Assembly (NCBI RefSeq): GCF_016405905.1
Contig: NZ_JAEFCB010000008.1
Location: forward strand, 124,001-188,000
Reading direction: 5' to 3'
Length of the DNA: 64,000 bases
Source: Variovorax sp. IB41
GTDB lineage: Bacteria > Pseudomonadota > Gammaproteobacteria > Burkholderiales > Burkholderiaceae_C
Under the pieces are notes generated by a model. It did not search any database. It saw only the letters and a program-made list of their open reading frames with translations, and was not told where the DNA came from. A program made the translations under genes and the position numbers. Every line of letters begins with the position of its first letter. Within the stretch, counting starts at the first letter, position 1. Of this stretch, positions 34,725 through 44,084 are shown piece after piece.

Positions 34725-35118
34725 GACAAGGCTCCTTCGCGCTGAAGGGCCTCGCGCACGGACACGCAAGCTGACTGAAAAAGTCAGTGACGCGGAACGA
34801 CGAAATTCGGAAGGGGAGAACCGCTGGCCTGAATGGCGAACGGGTCACGCTGCGTGCACGGCGGCCACAGCGCGAGAGAGCCTGCGCTAGAGGGCCGGAT
34901 GTGTCACGCCTGCCGAGGCACGCGTTGTCTTGTCACTGATCCAACTGGCACTGTCCACGCACGGGGCTCCGAAATGAAGATGCGGGATTGTTGCACCGCG
35001 TCACAATGAGCGTCAACCATTTGGGCCAAGTCCTGCACTGCGAGCAGGGTCGTTATCGCCTCATTGTTGCGATTTGGCGTCGACCCATTCCGCAACCTTT
35101 CAACAGTCTTTCATTCCG
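34725..35118. other. Divergent promoter region, no gene seen
   Basis: This 394-base gap must hold promoters for the minus-strand magnesium unit and the plus-strand phosphatase gene. It has a loose inverted repeat ACAATGAG (35003-35010) / CTCATTGT (35060-35067). No convincing -35/-10 pair or gene was identified. Confidence 0.5.
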
Positions 35119-35589
35119 ATGACGAAACCTGCCGTCCTGTTCATCTGCACCGGCAATATCTGCCGCTCCCCCACCGCCCACACATTGCTGCTTCACAAGG
35201 CGCGCCTCGCAAACGTGGCGATCGACGTCGACAGCGCCGCAATCTCCGACGAGGAGCGCGGCAACCCGCCCGATCCGCGTTCGATCGCCGAGGCGCGCCG
35301 GCGCGGCATCCAGATGCACGCGCACTGCGCGCGCCAGGTCCGCGCGAGCGACTTCGAGCGCTTCGACTGGATCGTCGGCATGACGGCGCACCACTGCGCC
35401 GCGCTGCGCCGTCTCGCGCCCGCGGGCACCGCCCACAAGGTGCACCTGCTCACCGAGTTTTCCGAAGCGGACGAAGGCGATGTGCCCGACCCCTGGTACG
35501 GCGGCCGGGAGGCCTTCGTCGAAGCTTTCGACCTGATCGATCGCGGCGTCGAGGGCCTGCTCGCGAAGCTTCAGGCCCAAGCCGTCTGA
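35119..35589 (+). CDS. Low-molecular-weight protein tyrosine phosphatase
   Basis: A 156-residue cytoplasmic phosphatase. The P-loop CTGNICRSPTA lies at the N-terminus with nucleophile Cys and Arg, and the general-acid loop is DVPDPWYGG near residue 125. Size and order fit the LMW-PTP family. Such enzymes may act on phosphotyrosine in kinases of polysaccharide export or have housekeeping roles; no kinase gene is nearby. Start ATG 35119 gives TKPAVLFICTGN. It ends 4 bases from the stop of the convergent thioesterase gene. Confidence 0.93.
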   Translation: MTKPAVLFICTGNICRSPTAHTLLLHKARLANVAIDVDSAAISDEERGNPPDPRSIAEARRRGIQMHAHCARQVRASDFERFDWIVGMTAHHCAALRRLAPAGTAHKVHLLTEFSEADEGDVPDPWYGGREAFVEAFDLIDRGVEGLLAKLQAQAV

Positions 35590-35593
35590 CCGG

Positions 35594-36028
35594 CTATTCG
35601 CACAGCGCGCGAATGTCCGCCGGAATCGGCACCGCGCGGATACCCCCGCCTTCGCGCTTCGCCGCGAAGATCCGCACTTCTTCGCATTCGAGGATCAACT
35701 CGTCGCCGCGCGTCACGCGGTAGGTCTGCACGAAGCTCTTGTCGCGCCACTCGGTGATGCGCACCGCGATGTCGAGCGTGTCGCCGTAGCTCGCGGACTT
35801 CACGAAGCGCGTGTGCGTATCGACCAGCGGCGTGCCGATCACGCCGAGCGTCCGCGCCGTCTCTTCCCACCGCGGCACGCCGCAGCCGACGAAGAAATGC
35901 CGCGAGGCCGCATCGATCCAGCGGAAGAAGTTGGGAAACCAGACGATGCCGGCCGGGTCGCAGTCGCCGAACTCGACGCGCGCGGTGTAGGTGATCTCTT
36001 TGCCTGTGTTCATCGCTTCGTTCTTCAT
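35594..36028 (-). CDS. Acyl-CoA thioesterase, 4-hydroxybenzoyl-CoA thioesterase family
   Basis: A 144-residue hot-dog-fold enzyme. The family motif with catalytic Asp, EFGDCDPAGIVWFPNFFRWIDAA, is at residues ~18-40. It would release a free acid from an acyl- or aryl-CoA. It is the last gene of the minus-strand unit running from iorA, and its ATG shares one base with the dctM stop (TGATG junction at 36026-36030). An alternative in-frame ATG is at 36013. Given the IorAB enzyme at the head of the unit, an arylacetyl-CoA or similar acyl-CoA is the likely substrate (inference). Confidence 0.85.
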   Translation of the reverse strand: MKNEAMNTGKEITYTARVEFGDCDPAGIVWFPNFFRWIDAASRHFFVGCGVPRWEETARTLGVIGTPLVDTHTRFVKSASYGDTLDIAVRITEWRDKSFVQTYRVTRGDELILECEEVRIFAAKREGGGIRAVPIPADIRALCE

Positions 36029-37329
36029 CAGCCCATTCTCGTCGGCAGCCACAGCGCGATGACCGGGAACGCGATCAGGATCACCAGGCGCACGATGTCC
36101 GTCACGATGAACGGCAGCACGCCCTTGAAGATGGTGGTGAAGCTCACGTCCTTCACCACGCTCTTGATGACGAAGACGTTCATCCCCACCGGTGGATGGA
36201 TGAGCCCGAGCTCCACCGTCATCACGATGATCACGCCGAACCAGATGGGGTCGAACCCCAGGTGCACGATCACCGGGAAGATGATGGGCACCGTGAGGAT
36301 GATCATCGCCATCGCGTCCATGAGACAGCCGAGCACCAGGTACATCAGCATGATGAGCGCGAGCACGCCGTAGCGCCCGATCCCGAGGCCCGTGAGGAAT
36401 TCGGTGAGCTTCTGCGGGCTCTGCGTGATGGTGAGGAAGTAGCCGAAGAGCAGCGCGCCGATCAGCACCGTGAACACCGCCGCCGCCGTGCGCGTGGCCG
36501 AGAGCAGCGCCTCGCGGATCTTCGGGCCGTCGAGCTTGCGCCTGACGAGCCCGAGGATGAACGCGCCGCTCGCGCCCACGCCGCCCGCCTCGGTGGGCGT
36601 GAAGAAGCCGCCGTAGAGCCCGCCGATCACGAACACGAAAAGCACCAACGGCGCCCACACGTTGCGCAGGTCCTTGAAGCGTTCCGACCAGGGCTTCACC
36701 TCGCCGCCGGGCAGCCAGTCGGGCCGCAGCTTCACGATGATCGCGATCGTCAGCACGTACATCGCCATCGCCAGAATGCCCGGCACGATGCCCGCCATGA
36801 AGAGCTTGCCGATGTCCTGCTGCGTGAGGATCGCGTAGACCGCGAGCACGGTCGAGGGCGGCAAGATCGCGCCCAGCGTGCCGCCCGCTGCGATCACGCC
36901 GGTGGAGAACGACTGCGGATAGTTGAAGCGCCGCATCTCCGGATACGCCACCGCCGAGAACGTGGCGGCCGTGGCCACCGACGAGCCGCAGATCGCCGCG
37001 AACCCGCCGCAGGCCACCACGGTGGCGACGCCCAGGCCCCCGCGCAGGTGGCCGATCATCGAGTTGGCGGCCTTGAAGAGCTCGCGGCTCACGCCCGAGA
37101 CCGACACCAGCGCGCCCATCAGCATGAACATCGGGATCACGCCGAAGGTGTAGTCGGTCACGGTGCGCATCGAGGTCTGGCCCACCAGCTTCAGCGCGGG
37201 CCCGGGGCCCACGAGGTAGCTGTAGCCGGTGACGCCGACCAAGCCCATCGCCATGCCGACCGGCACGCGCAACAGCATCAGCACGAAGAGGGCGACGAAG
37301 CCCAGGATGGCAACTGCGTCGGGGCTCAT
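36028..37329 (-). CDS. dctM: TRAP transporter large permease subunit DctM
   Basis: A 433-residue inner-membrane subunit with 11-13 hydrophobic segments. The TRAP-large family features MLRVPVGMAMGLVG, the GGFAAICGSSVATAATFSAVAYPEM core, GGTLGAILPPSTVLAVYAI, and the second-half ALIMLMYLVLGCLMDAMAMIILTVPI are all visible. It forms the Na+-driven translocating unit with DctQ and uses DctP as its binding protein. It overlaps dctQ by four bases and the thioesterase gene by one. Confidence 0.95.
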   Translation of the reverse strand: MSPDAVAILGFVALFVLMLLRVPVGMAMGLVGVTGYSYLVGPGPALKLVGQTSMRTVTDYTFGVIPMFMLMGALVSVSGVSRELFKAANSMIGHLRGGLGVATVVACGGFAAICGSSVATAATFSAVAYPEMRRFNYPQSFSTGVIAAGGTLGAILPPSTVLAVYAILTQQDIGKLFMAGIVPGILAMAMYVLTIAIIVKLRPDWLPGGEVKPWSERFKDLRNVWAPLVLFVFVIGGLYGGFFTPTEAGGVGASGAFILGLVRRKLDGPKIREALLSATRTAAAVFTVLIGALLFGYFLTITQSPQKLTEFLTGLGIGRYGVLALIMLMYLVLGCLMDAMAMIILTVPIIFPVIVHLGFDPIWFGVIIVMTVELGLIHPPVGMNVFVIKSVVKDVSFTTIFKGVLPFIVTDIVRLVILIAFPVIALWLPTRMG

Positions 37330-37850
37330 TCGTCGGCTTTCTGTTCAGCGTGGATTTCTTCGAGCTGCTCGGGATGGAAGATCAGCCGGTACGTGCGGAT
37401 CGCGATCAGCAGCACGGCGCACACGTCGCCCGCCCACGCGACTGCATAGAACGGCCAGGTGGGGATGTTCATGTCGTAGGTCAGCACGTTGTCCACGTAG
37501 GTGCTGCGCACCTTGTCAAACAGCATCGCGGTCTGCACCGCCACCACGAACAGGAGAACGAGCGTGGCGAACACGTCGATCACGCGCTTCATGCGCGGGC
37601 CCGCCGCCGTCCACACCAGGTCCACCGTGATGTGGCCGCCCCGGTAGCTGGTGGCCGCGATGCCCCAGAAGATCAGGATGCCCAGCAGCATGCGGCCGAA
37701 GTCGTAGGCGTCGGGGATCGAGGTGTCGAAGAACTTGCGCAGCACCACGGCCACGAAGATGTTGAGCGCGACGATCCCCACGAAGATGGCGGCGAGCCAT
37801 TCGATCGTGTTGATCGCGCGGTCCATGTAGCTGGCGGACCGGGCTGCCAT
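37326..37850 (-). CDS. dctQ: TRAP transporter small permease subunit DctQ
   Basis: A 174-residue membrane protein with four hydrophobic helices and the DctQ-type sequence RKFFDTSIPDAYDFGRMLLGILIFWG followed by SYRGGHITVDLVW. It pairs with DctM in the inner membrane. It has a four-base overlap with dctM and a 3-base gap from dctP, so the three subunits are tightly coupled. Confidence 0.92.
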   Translation of the reverse strand: MAARSASYMDRAINTIEWLAAIFVGIVALNIFVAVVLRKFFDTSIPDAYDFGRMLLGILIFWGIAATSYRGGHITVDLVWTAAGPRMKRVIDVFATLVLLFVVAVQTAMLFDKVRSTYVDNVLTYDMNIPTWPFYAVAWAGDVCAVLLIAIRTYRLIFHPEQLEEIHAEQKADE

Positions 37851-37853
37851 CGC

Positions 37854-38906
37854 TCAGAGCGCCGACTTGTATTTCGTGAGGCTGCCTTTCAGCGCATCCA
37901 TCACGGCCTTCGGGTCTTCGCCCACCTTCTTCACGCTCTCGGCCCATTGCGCTTCCGACGGCGCGGCGGCCTTGCGCCACGCATCGAGTTGCTCGGGCGT
38001 GAGCTTGTAGACCTCGTGGCCCGGCTGCGCGGCGATCTTCGCGCGGCCGCCGAACTCGAAGTCGGCCCAGGGCCCGGCCACCTTCTGCGCCCACTCGCTG
38101 GTGCAGTGGTCGTCGATCACCTTCTTCTGGCCCGCCGACATCGCGTCGTACTTGCCCTTGTTCATCACCCACACGAAGGGCGTGACGTACAGCGGCGCAT
38201 CCATGTGGTACTTCACCACCTTGTCGATGCCGAAGAGGCCGATCGATCCCCACGGGAAGGTGATGGCATCGGCCACGCCGCGCTCCAGCATGTCGCGCGA
38301 CTCGGGCGCCGAGGCCTGCACGTTGGTACCGCCCAGCGAAGTGATCAGCTGGCCCACGGTGCTCGTGGCCGGGCGCACCTTCATGCCCTTGATGTCGGTG
38401 GGCAGCGTGATCTTCTTGCGCGAGTGGAAAGTGCCGGGGTCGTGCACGAACGCGAAGCAGTACTTCACATCCTTCATCTCCTTGGCCGCGTAGTTGCGGT
38501 ACCAGGCGTCGATGGCGGCCGAGCCCTCCTTGCCGTTGGCGAAGAGGAACGGCAGCGACGCACCCGCCATCACCGGAAAGCGCCCCGGCTGGTAGCCCGG
38601 GTTCACGTACGAGAAGTCAGCGATGCCGTCGCGCGCCATGTCGTAGTGGTCGAAGGCCTTGCCCAGTTGCTCCGACGGAAAAAGGATCGCGGTGAGGGTG
38701 CCGTTCGATTCCTTCTTGATGTCGTCGGCCCACGCCTGCAGCGCGGGGTTGAGCGGATGCTGCGCGGGCACCCAGCTGGAGAGCTTGAGCTGCACGGGCT
38801 TGTCCTGCGCCTGCACGGCGGGCGTGCCGAGCACGAGCGCGGCGCAGGCCGCCAGCAGTGCGAGGGGCGAGCGGTGGCGATGGGGATGGCGGACGGTGGT
38901 TTTCAT
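37854..38906 (-). CDS. dctP: TRAP transporter substrate-binding protein DctP
   Basis: A 350-residue periplasmic binding protein with a signal peptide cleaved near VQAQDKP. It has the DctP-family layout: LKLSSWVPAQHPLN at the start, VRPATSTVGQLITSLGGTNVQ near residue 180 with the Arg that normally binds the carboxylate, and DAITFPWGSIGLFGIDKVVKYHM. The substrate is therefore likely a carboxylic acid. The neighbouring FMN 2-hydroxy-acid oxidase suggests a 2-hydroxy acid. Confidence 0.92.
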   Translation of the reverse strand: MKTTVRHPHRHRSPLALLAACAALVLGTPAVQAQDKPVQLKLSSWVPAQHPLNPALQAWADDIKKESNGTLTAILFPSEQLGKAFDHYDMARDGIADFSYVNPGYQPGRFPVMAGASLPFLFANGKEGSAAIDAWYRNYAAKEMKDVKYCFAFVHDPGTFHSRKKITLPTDIKGMKVRPATSTVGQLITSLGGTNVQASAPESRDMLERGVADAITFPWGSIGLFGIDKVVKYHMDAPLYVTPFVWVMNKGKYDAMSAGQKKVIDDHCTSEWAQKVAGPWADFEFGGRAKIAAQPGHEVYKLTPEQLDAWRKAAAPSEAQWAESVKKVGEDPKAVMDALKGSLTKYKSAL

Positions 38907-38952
38907 GGTCTCCTTCTTTATGGTCTGTGTGAAATCGTCGAGTCCGGTCAGC

Positions 38953-40161
38953 CTAGGCAGCGGCGTGCACCGGGTAAATGGAGGCTTTCCCGCGCGGGGT
39001 TTCCTGGGGGTGCGGTGGCGCGGGCAGGCCGACGTGGTGCCGGCCGAGCTCGCTCACCCGCCTGACGCCGACGAGCGTCATCGTGCGTTCGGTTTCCTGC
39101 GCGAGCAGCTGCAGCACCGAGAGCGCGCCGCGCCCGCCGTCGCACGCGAGGCCGTAGACCGGCGCGCGGCCCACGAGCGCGGCGCGCGCGCCGAGCGCGA
39201 GCGCCTTCACGATGTCGCTGCCGCGCCGCATGCCGCCATCCACCAGCACGGGAATGCGGCCCTCGACCGCGTCCAGGATGGCCGGCAAGGCGCCGATGGT
39301 GGCCGGCGCCGCATCGAGCTGGCGCCCGCCGTGGTTCGAGACCACGATGCCGTCCGCGCCGTGGTGCAGGGCGCGCCTGGCGTCCTCTGCGCCGAGCAGG
39401 CCCTTGATGAGGAGCGGCCCGTCCCAGAGCCTGCGCAGCCAGGCGATGCTGTCCCAGGTGAGCGTGCGGTCCATGGTGCGCGAGAGCAGCGCGGCCTGCG
39501 TCTGCGCGGACATCGGCGCGTCGTCGTCGTCCGGCAGCAGGTTCGCGAACAACGGCATGCCGCTGCCAGCGAGCCGCGCCAGCCACGTGGGATGGCGCGC
39601 CATGTCCAACAGCGTGCCGGGCGTGAGGCGCATCGGCACGCGGAAACCGTGGCGCAGGTCCCGCTCCCGCAGGCCGCTCACAGGCACATCGACCGTGAGC
39701 ACCAACGCCTCGAAGCCGGCCGCCCGGGCCCGCTTCACGATGCGCTCGGCGATGGCGCGCTCGCCCATCACATAGAGCTGCATCCACAGCGCCGCCTCGG
39801 GCGCGGCCGCGCGCACGTCCTCGATGCGCACGTTCGATGCGGTCGAGAGAATGAAAGGCACGCCCGCGGATTGCGCGGCACCGGCCAGCAGCGCATCGGC
39901 GCCCGGGCGCACGAGGCCGGCGAGGCCGATGGGCGCGACCGCGAAGGGCGCGCGCCAGCGGCGACCGAAGAGCTCGATGCCGATGTCCATCGCGCTGGTG
40001 TCGCGCAGGCACTCGGGAATCAGCGGCAGCTGCTCGAGCGCATCGCGGTTGCGCTGCAGGCAGCGTTCGTCCTCGGCGCCGCCGTCGACATAGTCGAACA
40101 CCAGGCGCGGCAGCAGCCGGCGCGCGCGACGGCGGTGGTCTTCGACGTTGAGCAGTGCCAT
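38953..40161 (-). CDS. FMN-dependent alpha-hydroxy-acid oxidase/dehydrogenase (LldD/mandelate dehydrogenase family)
   Basis: A 402-residue enzyme that oxidises an L- or S-2-hydroxy acid to the 2-oxo acid. Family residues are visible: FDYVDGGAEDE, APIGLAGLVRPGAD, LWMQLYVMG, the FMN/substrate Lys in LLIKGLL, the catalytic His-Gly-Gly-Arg in VVSNHGGRQLD, and LVDGGMRRGSDIVKAL with ALGARAALVGR. It could be lactate, mandelate or arylacetate-series dehydrogenase. It lies between iorB (16 bases) and dctP (46 bases) on one strand, pointing to oxidation of the imported acid for IorAB. Confidence 0.9.
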   Translation of the reverse strand: MALLNVEDHRRRARRLLPRLVFDYVDGGAEDERCLQRNRDALEQLPLIPECLRDTSAMDIGIELFGRRWRAPFAVAPIGLAGLVRPGADALLAGAAQSAGVPFILSTASNVRIEDVRAAAPEAALWMQLYVMGERAIAERIVKRARAAGFEALVLTVDVPVSGLRERDLRHGFRVPMRLTPGTLLDMARHPTWLARLAGSGMPLFANLLPDDDDAPMSAQTQAALLSRTMDRTLTWDSIAWLRRLWDGPLLIKGLLGAEDARRALHHGADGIVVSNHGGRQLDAAPATIGALPAILDAVEGRIPVLVDGGMRRGSDIVKALALGARAALVGRAPVYGLACDGGRGALSVLQLLAQETERTMTLVGVRRVSELGRHHVGLPAPPHPQETPRGKASIYPVHAAA

Positions 40162-40177
40162 CGTGTTGCTCCTCGCT

Positions 40178-41824
40178 TCAGGCGCCGCTGTTGGGCTTGC
40201 GCTTCATCCAGCGGATGGGCTGGGCCTTGACCGGGCGCGCGGGCGCGCCGTGCGCGACCAGCGCGGCATCGAGCGCGCGGCCGGCGTCGTCGGCCAATGC
40301 CGCAGTGCGTGCCGCTTCGATGGATTGCGCGCGCACGGCCGGCGCCTGGCCGGGCTGCGCTGCGAGATGGTCGGTCACGTGCAGCAGGTTCTCCTTGCCG
40401 CGTTCGTTGGTGCTGCCGTAGCCCTTGATGAGGCGGCCGCACAGTGCGAGTTCGTGGCCCAGCGCCCAGGCTTCGCGCGTGCCGCGCTCCACCGCAGCGA
40501 GCCAGCGTTCGATCAGCGCCTGTTCCTCGGCGAAGCGGCTGCCTCGGCGGCGCAGCCAACGCAGTGAAGACAGGAGCCGCAGCGACGCCATGCCGAACAC
40601 CGAATGGCTGCCCACCTTCAGCGGCAGCGCCCACGGCGCGAGTCCGCGCGCCTGCCGGCCGCGGTCCCACGCGGTCACGCGGCGCGACAGCGCGGGCGGC
40701 AGCAGCGCGGCGAACTCGGCGGCGCCGGGCTTGAAGTGGTCGTAGACCTTCACGATGTCTTCGTCGGTGGCGCGCACTTCCTGCCGCACACGCTGCGCGC
40801 GGCTCGCGCGCCCCTTGAGCGCGGCCACGCGCACGATGTCGTCGAACGCCATCCACAGCGCGAGCCAGCGCGCGGCCTCGCGGGTGATGGCGAAGCCGTG
40901 CGCGCCGGCCGGGTCGGCCGCGCGCTCGGCATCGAGCACCTGGGCCAACCGGTCGGCGTACAGCGCCGCGTAGGCGGTGTCCTGGTAGTCGAGCACGCGC
41001 GCGTGGCCGAGCGCGAGCATGTCGTGCACCGCGGGCGGAAAGCGGCGCGCCAGTTCGTCGGGCAACGCGCGCGCGGGCGGCGGCGCATCGGCGGTGTCGC
41101 CGGCCATCACGCTGTTGACGAACGCGGCTTGCGTGCGCGGCGCGCTCACGGCATCGAACGCAGCCGCGAAGCCGCGCAGGCTGGCGGCGGCCATCTTGTT
41201 GAGCTTCTCGGGCGCGCTCGTGTCGCCGCCGCGCACCACGTGCTCGTAGGCTTCGCGCGGGAACGGGAAGAGGCCGCTGCCCGCGATGGCGCCGAGCATC
41301 ACCGCACTCACCACCGTGCCGCTGTCGCGCGCGATGGCGTTCATGTCGAACACATGGTGCTCGCGGCTGAAGGCTTTCACCACATCGACCAGGCGCTGCG
41401 CATCGGCGCGCCCGTCGCCGGGCTCCATGCGCTCGGCGGTGGTGAAGATGCGCGCCGACGAGCTGATGACCAGCGTGCGCAACGGCGCGCTCATGCCGTT
41501 GCCGATCTGCCGTGCGGTCTCGAGCAGTTCCGAGGACACGATCGCATCGAGCGCACCCGGCACCGGGCTCAGGCTGAACACCGGACGCCTGCCGGCCAGC
41601 TGCGCGAGCGGCACGGGGAACACCTCGATGTAGTAGGTGGTGGCGCCGGTGCGCTGCGCGACGCCGGGGATCGAGGTGCTCTGCGCGGCGTAGCCGGCGT
41701 GGCGCGCGATGTCCACCAGCCATTCGGTGAGCACGCCGCCGCCTTCGCCGCCGAGGGCGCAGACGAGGAGGGTGAGGGGGCGGTTCTGTTCCATGGCGCG
41801 GTTCATGTGGCTCAGGTGGCTCAT
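40178..41824 (-). CDS. iorB: Indolepyruvate oxidoreductase subunit IorB-like, long form
   Basis: A 548-residue protein. The N-terminal ~190 residues form the gamma/beta domain of 2-oxoacid:ferredoxin oxidoreductases, with LVCALGGEGGGVLTEWLVDIARHAGY, GVAQRTGATTYYIE and FDMNAIARDSGTVVSAVMLGA. The remaining ~350 residues are the extra C-terminal region seen in long IorB proteins of aerobic proteobacteria. ATG 41824 overlaps the iorA stop in an ATGA junction. With IorA it would turn arylpyruvates into aryl-acetyl-CoA. Confidence 0.88.
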   Translation of the reverse strand: MSHLSHMNRAMEQNRPLTLLVCALGGEGGGVLTEWLVDIARHAGYAAQSTSIPGVAQRTGATTYYIEVFPVPLAQLAGRRPVFSLSPVPGALDAIVSSELLETARQIGNGMSAPLRTLVISSSARIFTTAERMEPGDGRADAQRLVDVVKAFSREHHVFDMNAIARDSGTVVSAVMLGAIAGSGLFPFPREAYEHVVRGGDTSAPEKLNKMAAASLRGFAAAFDAVSAPRTQAAFVNSVMAGDTADAPPPARALPDELARRFPPAVHDMLALGHARVLDYQDTAYAALYADRLAQVLDAERAADPAGAHGFAITREAARWLALWMAFDDIVRVAALKGRASRAQRVRQEVRATDEDIVKVYDHFKPGAAEFAALLPPALSRRVTAWDRGRQARGLAPWALPLKVGSHSVFGMASLRLLSSLRWLRRRGSRFAEEQALIERWLAAVERGTREAWALGHELALCGRLIKGYGSTNERGKENLLHVTDHLAAQPGQAPAVRAQSIEAARTAALADDAGRALDAALVAHGAPARPVKAQPIRWMKRKPNSGA

Positions 41825-43950
41825 GCGGGTTGCAACGCGCGAACGACCGCGCCGCGCAGCGAATGCACGAGGCGTTCGTGCCACTTCGGGTTCTGCACCA
41901 CCTCGGCGCGATAGAAGCTCGGGCACAGCGTGGCCGCATGCGCGTTCGCGCCGCACAGGCCACAGCCCACGCAGCCGTCGATCACGGTGGCGACCGGGTC
42001 GACCTTCAGCGGATCGGGGTTGTCCTTGAGCGTGAGCGTGGGGCAGCCCGAGAGGCGGATGCACGCATGGTCGCCGTTGCACACGTCTTCATCGACGCCG
42101 TATTTCACGCGCACCACGCGCTCGCCTTTCTTGAGGAGGCCTGCGATCCACGGCTTGATGCGGCGCTGGCGCTCCAGCTGGCACTCGCCCTCGGCGATCA
42201 CCACCTTCAGGCCGTTGAAGTCGCTGGTGAGCGCCTCGGTCAGCGTCCGGCGCATGCGCTCCACGTCGTAGGTGGTCACAGTGCGCATCCACTTCACGCC
42301 CAGGCCGGTGAGCGTGGCCTCGATGGTCTGGTTCTTGTCGACCAGGCTCTGCTGCTTGTCGACGGCGCGCTCCTTCGTTTCTTCGTCGGGCGTGGAGATG
42401 ATGTCCTGCGTGCCCGTGGCCGAGGTGTAGCCGTTCTTGAAGATCAGCAACACCGCGTCGTCGTCGTTGAAGAGCGCGCTCTGCACGCCGGTGAGCAGAC
42501 CGTTGTGCCAGAAGCCGCCGTCGCCCATGATCGAGAGCGTGCGGCGGTTCATCATCGGGGCGACGCCCGCGCGGCTCGCCAGGCTCATGCCGTAGCCCAG
42601 GATCGAGTGGCCCATCGAGAACGGCTCGAAGGTGCCGAAGGCATGGCAGCCGATGTCCGCCGCGATGTGCACGGGGCCGGTCTCCTGCTGCGCGAGCTTG
42701 AGCGCGGAGAACACCGGGCGCTCGGGACAGCCGATGCAAAAACTCGGCGGGCGGTTGGGCAGCGGCGCGGTGAGCTGGCGCGCGACGGCTTCGCGGCGTT
42801 CGCGGTTGCCCGCGAGCCACGCCTGCGCCGACGACAATGCTTCGCCCGCTTCGATGTACTTCGCGGCGAAGGCGCCGATGCCGCCCGAGAGCACCTCCAC
42901 GCCGTACTCGCCGGCCGCGGGCAGCATGTCCTTGCCGTGCAGCGGCGTCTGGATGTCGCGCCGGCGCAGGAGCGTCGCGATGTCCTGCTCGATGTACTCG
43001 GGCTGGCCTTCTTCCACCACCAGCACCGCGCGCTTTCCCACGCAGAAGTCGGCCACCTGCTCGGGCACCAGCGGGTAGGTCACGTTGAGCACGAGGATCG
43101 GGATGTCGGTCTCGCCGAACGCATCGGCCAGGCCCTGCTGCTGCAGGCTGCGGATCAACGCGTTGTAGAGCCCGCCCTGCACCACGATGCCCAGGTCCGC
43201 ATGGCGCTCGCCCGGCATCAGCTCGTTGAGCCCGTGCTCGACGATGTAGCGCCGCGCCGCCGGGATGCGCGCGTCGCCCTTGAGCTTCTCGTGGCGGAAG
43301 GTGACGGGCGGGTGCGCGAGACGCATGTAGTCGAAGCCCGCGGGCTCGGTCATCAGCGCGCGCGTGGAAACGGCGGGCGCCACGTTGTCCTTGCAGGCGA
43401 AGCTGCCGCGCACGTGGCAGGTGCGGATGCGCAGCTCCATGAGGCAGGGCATGTTCGAGGTTTCGGAAAGGCGAAAGCCCTCTTCGACCATGCGCACCAT
43501 CGTGCCGAGCTCGGGCCGCGGATCGACGAGGCACATGCTCGACTTGAGCGCGTACGCATGCGTGCGCTCCTGGATCACGCTGGCGCCTTCGCCGTAGTCC
43601 TCGCCCACGACGATCAGCACGCCGCCGGTCACGCCGGGCGACGAGAGGTTCGACAGCGCATCGGCCGCCACGTTGGTGCCGACGATCGACTTCCAGGTCA
43701 CCGCGCCGCGCAACGGGTAGTGGATGGAGGCGCCGAGCATCGCCGCGGCCGAGGCTTCGTTGGAACACGCCTCGACGTGCACGCCCAGTTCGTCCATGTA
43801 GGCCTTGCCCTGCACCATGACGTCGAGCAGGTGCGACACGGGCGCGCCCTGGTAGCCGCCCACGTAGGCCACGCCCGACTGCAGCAGGCCCTTGGTGATG
43901 GCGAGGATGCCCTCGCCGTGGAAGGTATCGCCTGCGCCGAGACGCAGCAT
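41821..43950 (-). CDS. iorA: Indolepyruvate ferredoxin oxidoreductase, alpha subunit IorA
   Basis: A 709-residue thiamine-diphosphate enzyme subunit that oxidatively decarboxylates arylpyruvates to aryl-acetyl-CoA. The pyrimidine-binding half has GGYQGAPVSHLLDVM and EACSNEASAAAML. The TPP half has FCIGCPERPVFSALK and SIMGDGGFWHNG..TGVQSALFN. The C-terminal ferredoxin-type region keeps CNGDHACIRLSGCPTL and CVGCGLCG..AHAATLCPSF for Fe-S clusters. ATG 43950 is chosen because AAGGAAG lies upstream; an in-frame ATG at 44055 is less likely. It is the first gene of the seven-gene unit. Confidence 0.93.
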   Translation of the reverse strand: MLRLGAGDTFHGEGILAITKGLLQSGVAYVGGYQGAPVSHLLDVMVQGKAYMDELGVHVEACSNEASAAAMLGASIHYPLRGAVTWKSIVGTNVAADALSNLSSPGVTGGVLIVVGEDYGEGASVIQERTHAYALKSSMCLVDPRPELGTMVRMVEEGFRLSETSNMPCLMELRIRTCHVRGSFACKDNVAPAVSTRALMTEPAGFDYMRLAHPPVTFRHEKLKGDARIPAARRYIVEHGLNELMPGERHADLGIVVQGGLYNALIRSLQQQGLADAFGETDIPILVLNVTYPLVPEQVADFCVGKRAVLVVEEGQPEYIEQDIATLLRRRDIQTPLHGKDMLPAAGEYGVEVLSGGIGAFAAKYIEAGEALSSAQAWLAGNRERREAVARQLTAPLPNRPPSFCIGCPERPVFSALKLAQQETGPVHIAADIGCHAFGTFEPFSMGHSILGYGMSLASRAGVAPMMNRRTLSIMGDGGFWHNGLLTGVQSALFNDDDAVLLIFKNGYTSATGTQDIISTPDEETKERAVDKQQSLVDKNQTIEATLTGLGVKWMRTVTTYDVERMRRTLTEALTSDFNGLKVVIAEGECQLERQRRIKPWIAGLLKKGERVVRVKYGVDEDVCNGDHACIRLSGCPTLTLKDNPDPLKVDPVATVIDGCVGCGLCGANAHAATLCPSFYRAEVVQNPKWHERLVHSLRGAVVRALQPA

Positions 43951-44084
43951 TTCTACTTCCTTGCTGAATGAGACTTCCAAGAGATTCGGCTCCGATGTGG
44001 GTGGTTTTGGGGTGGGGTGGGGCGTTTTTGCGTGCGCGGTGCGCTGCGTCCGCATGGCGCACTCGCAGGTGTCGTACGACGGTG

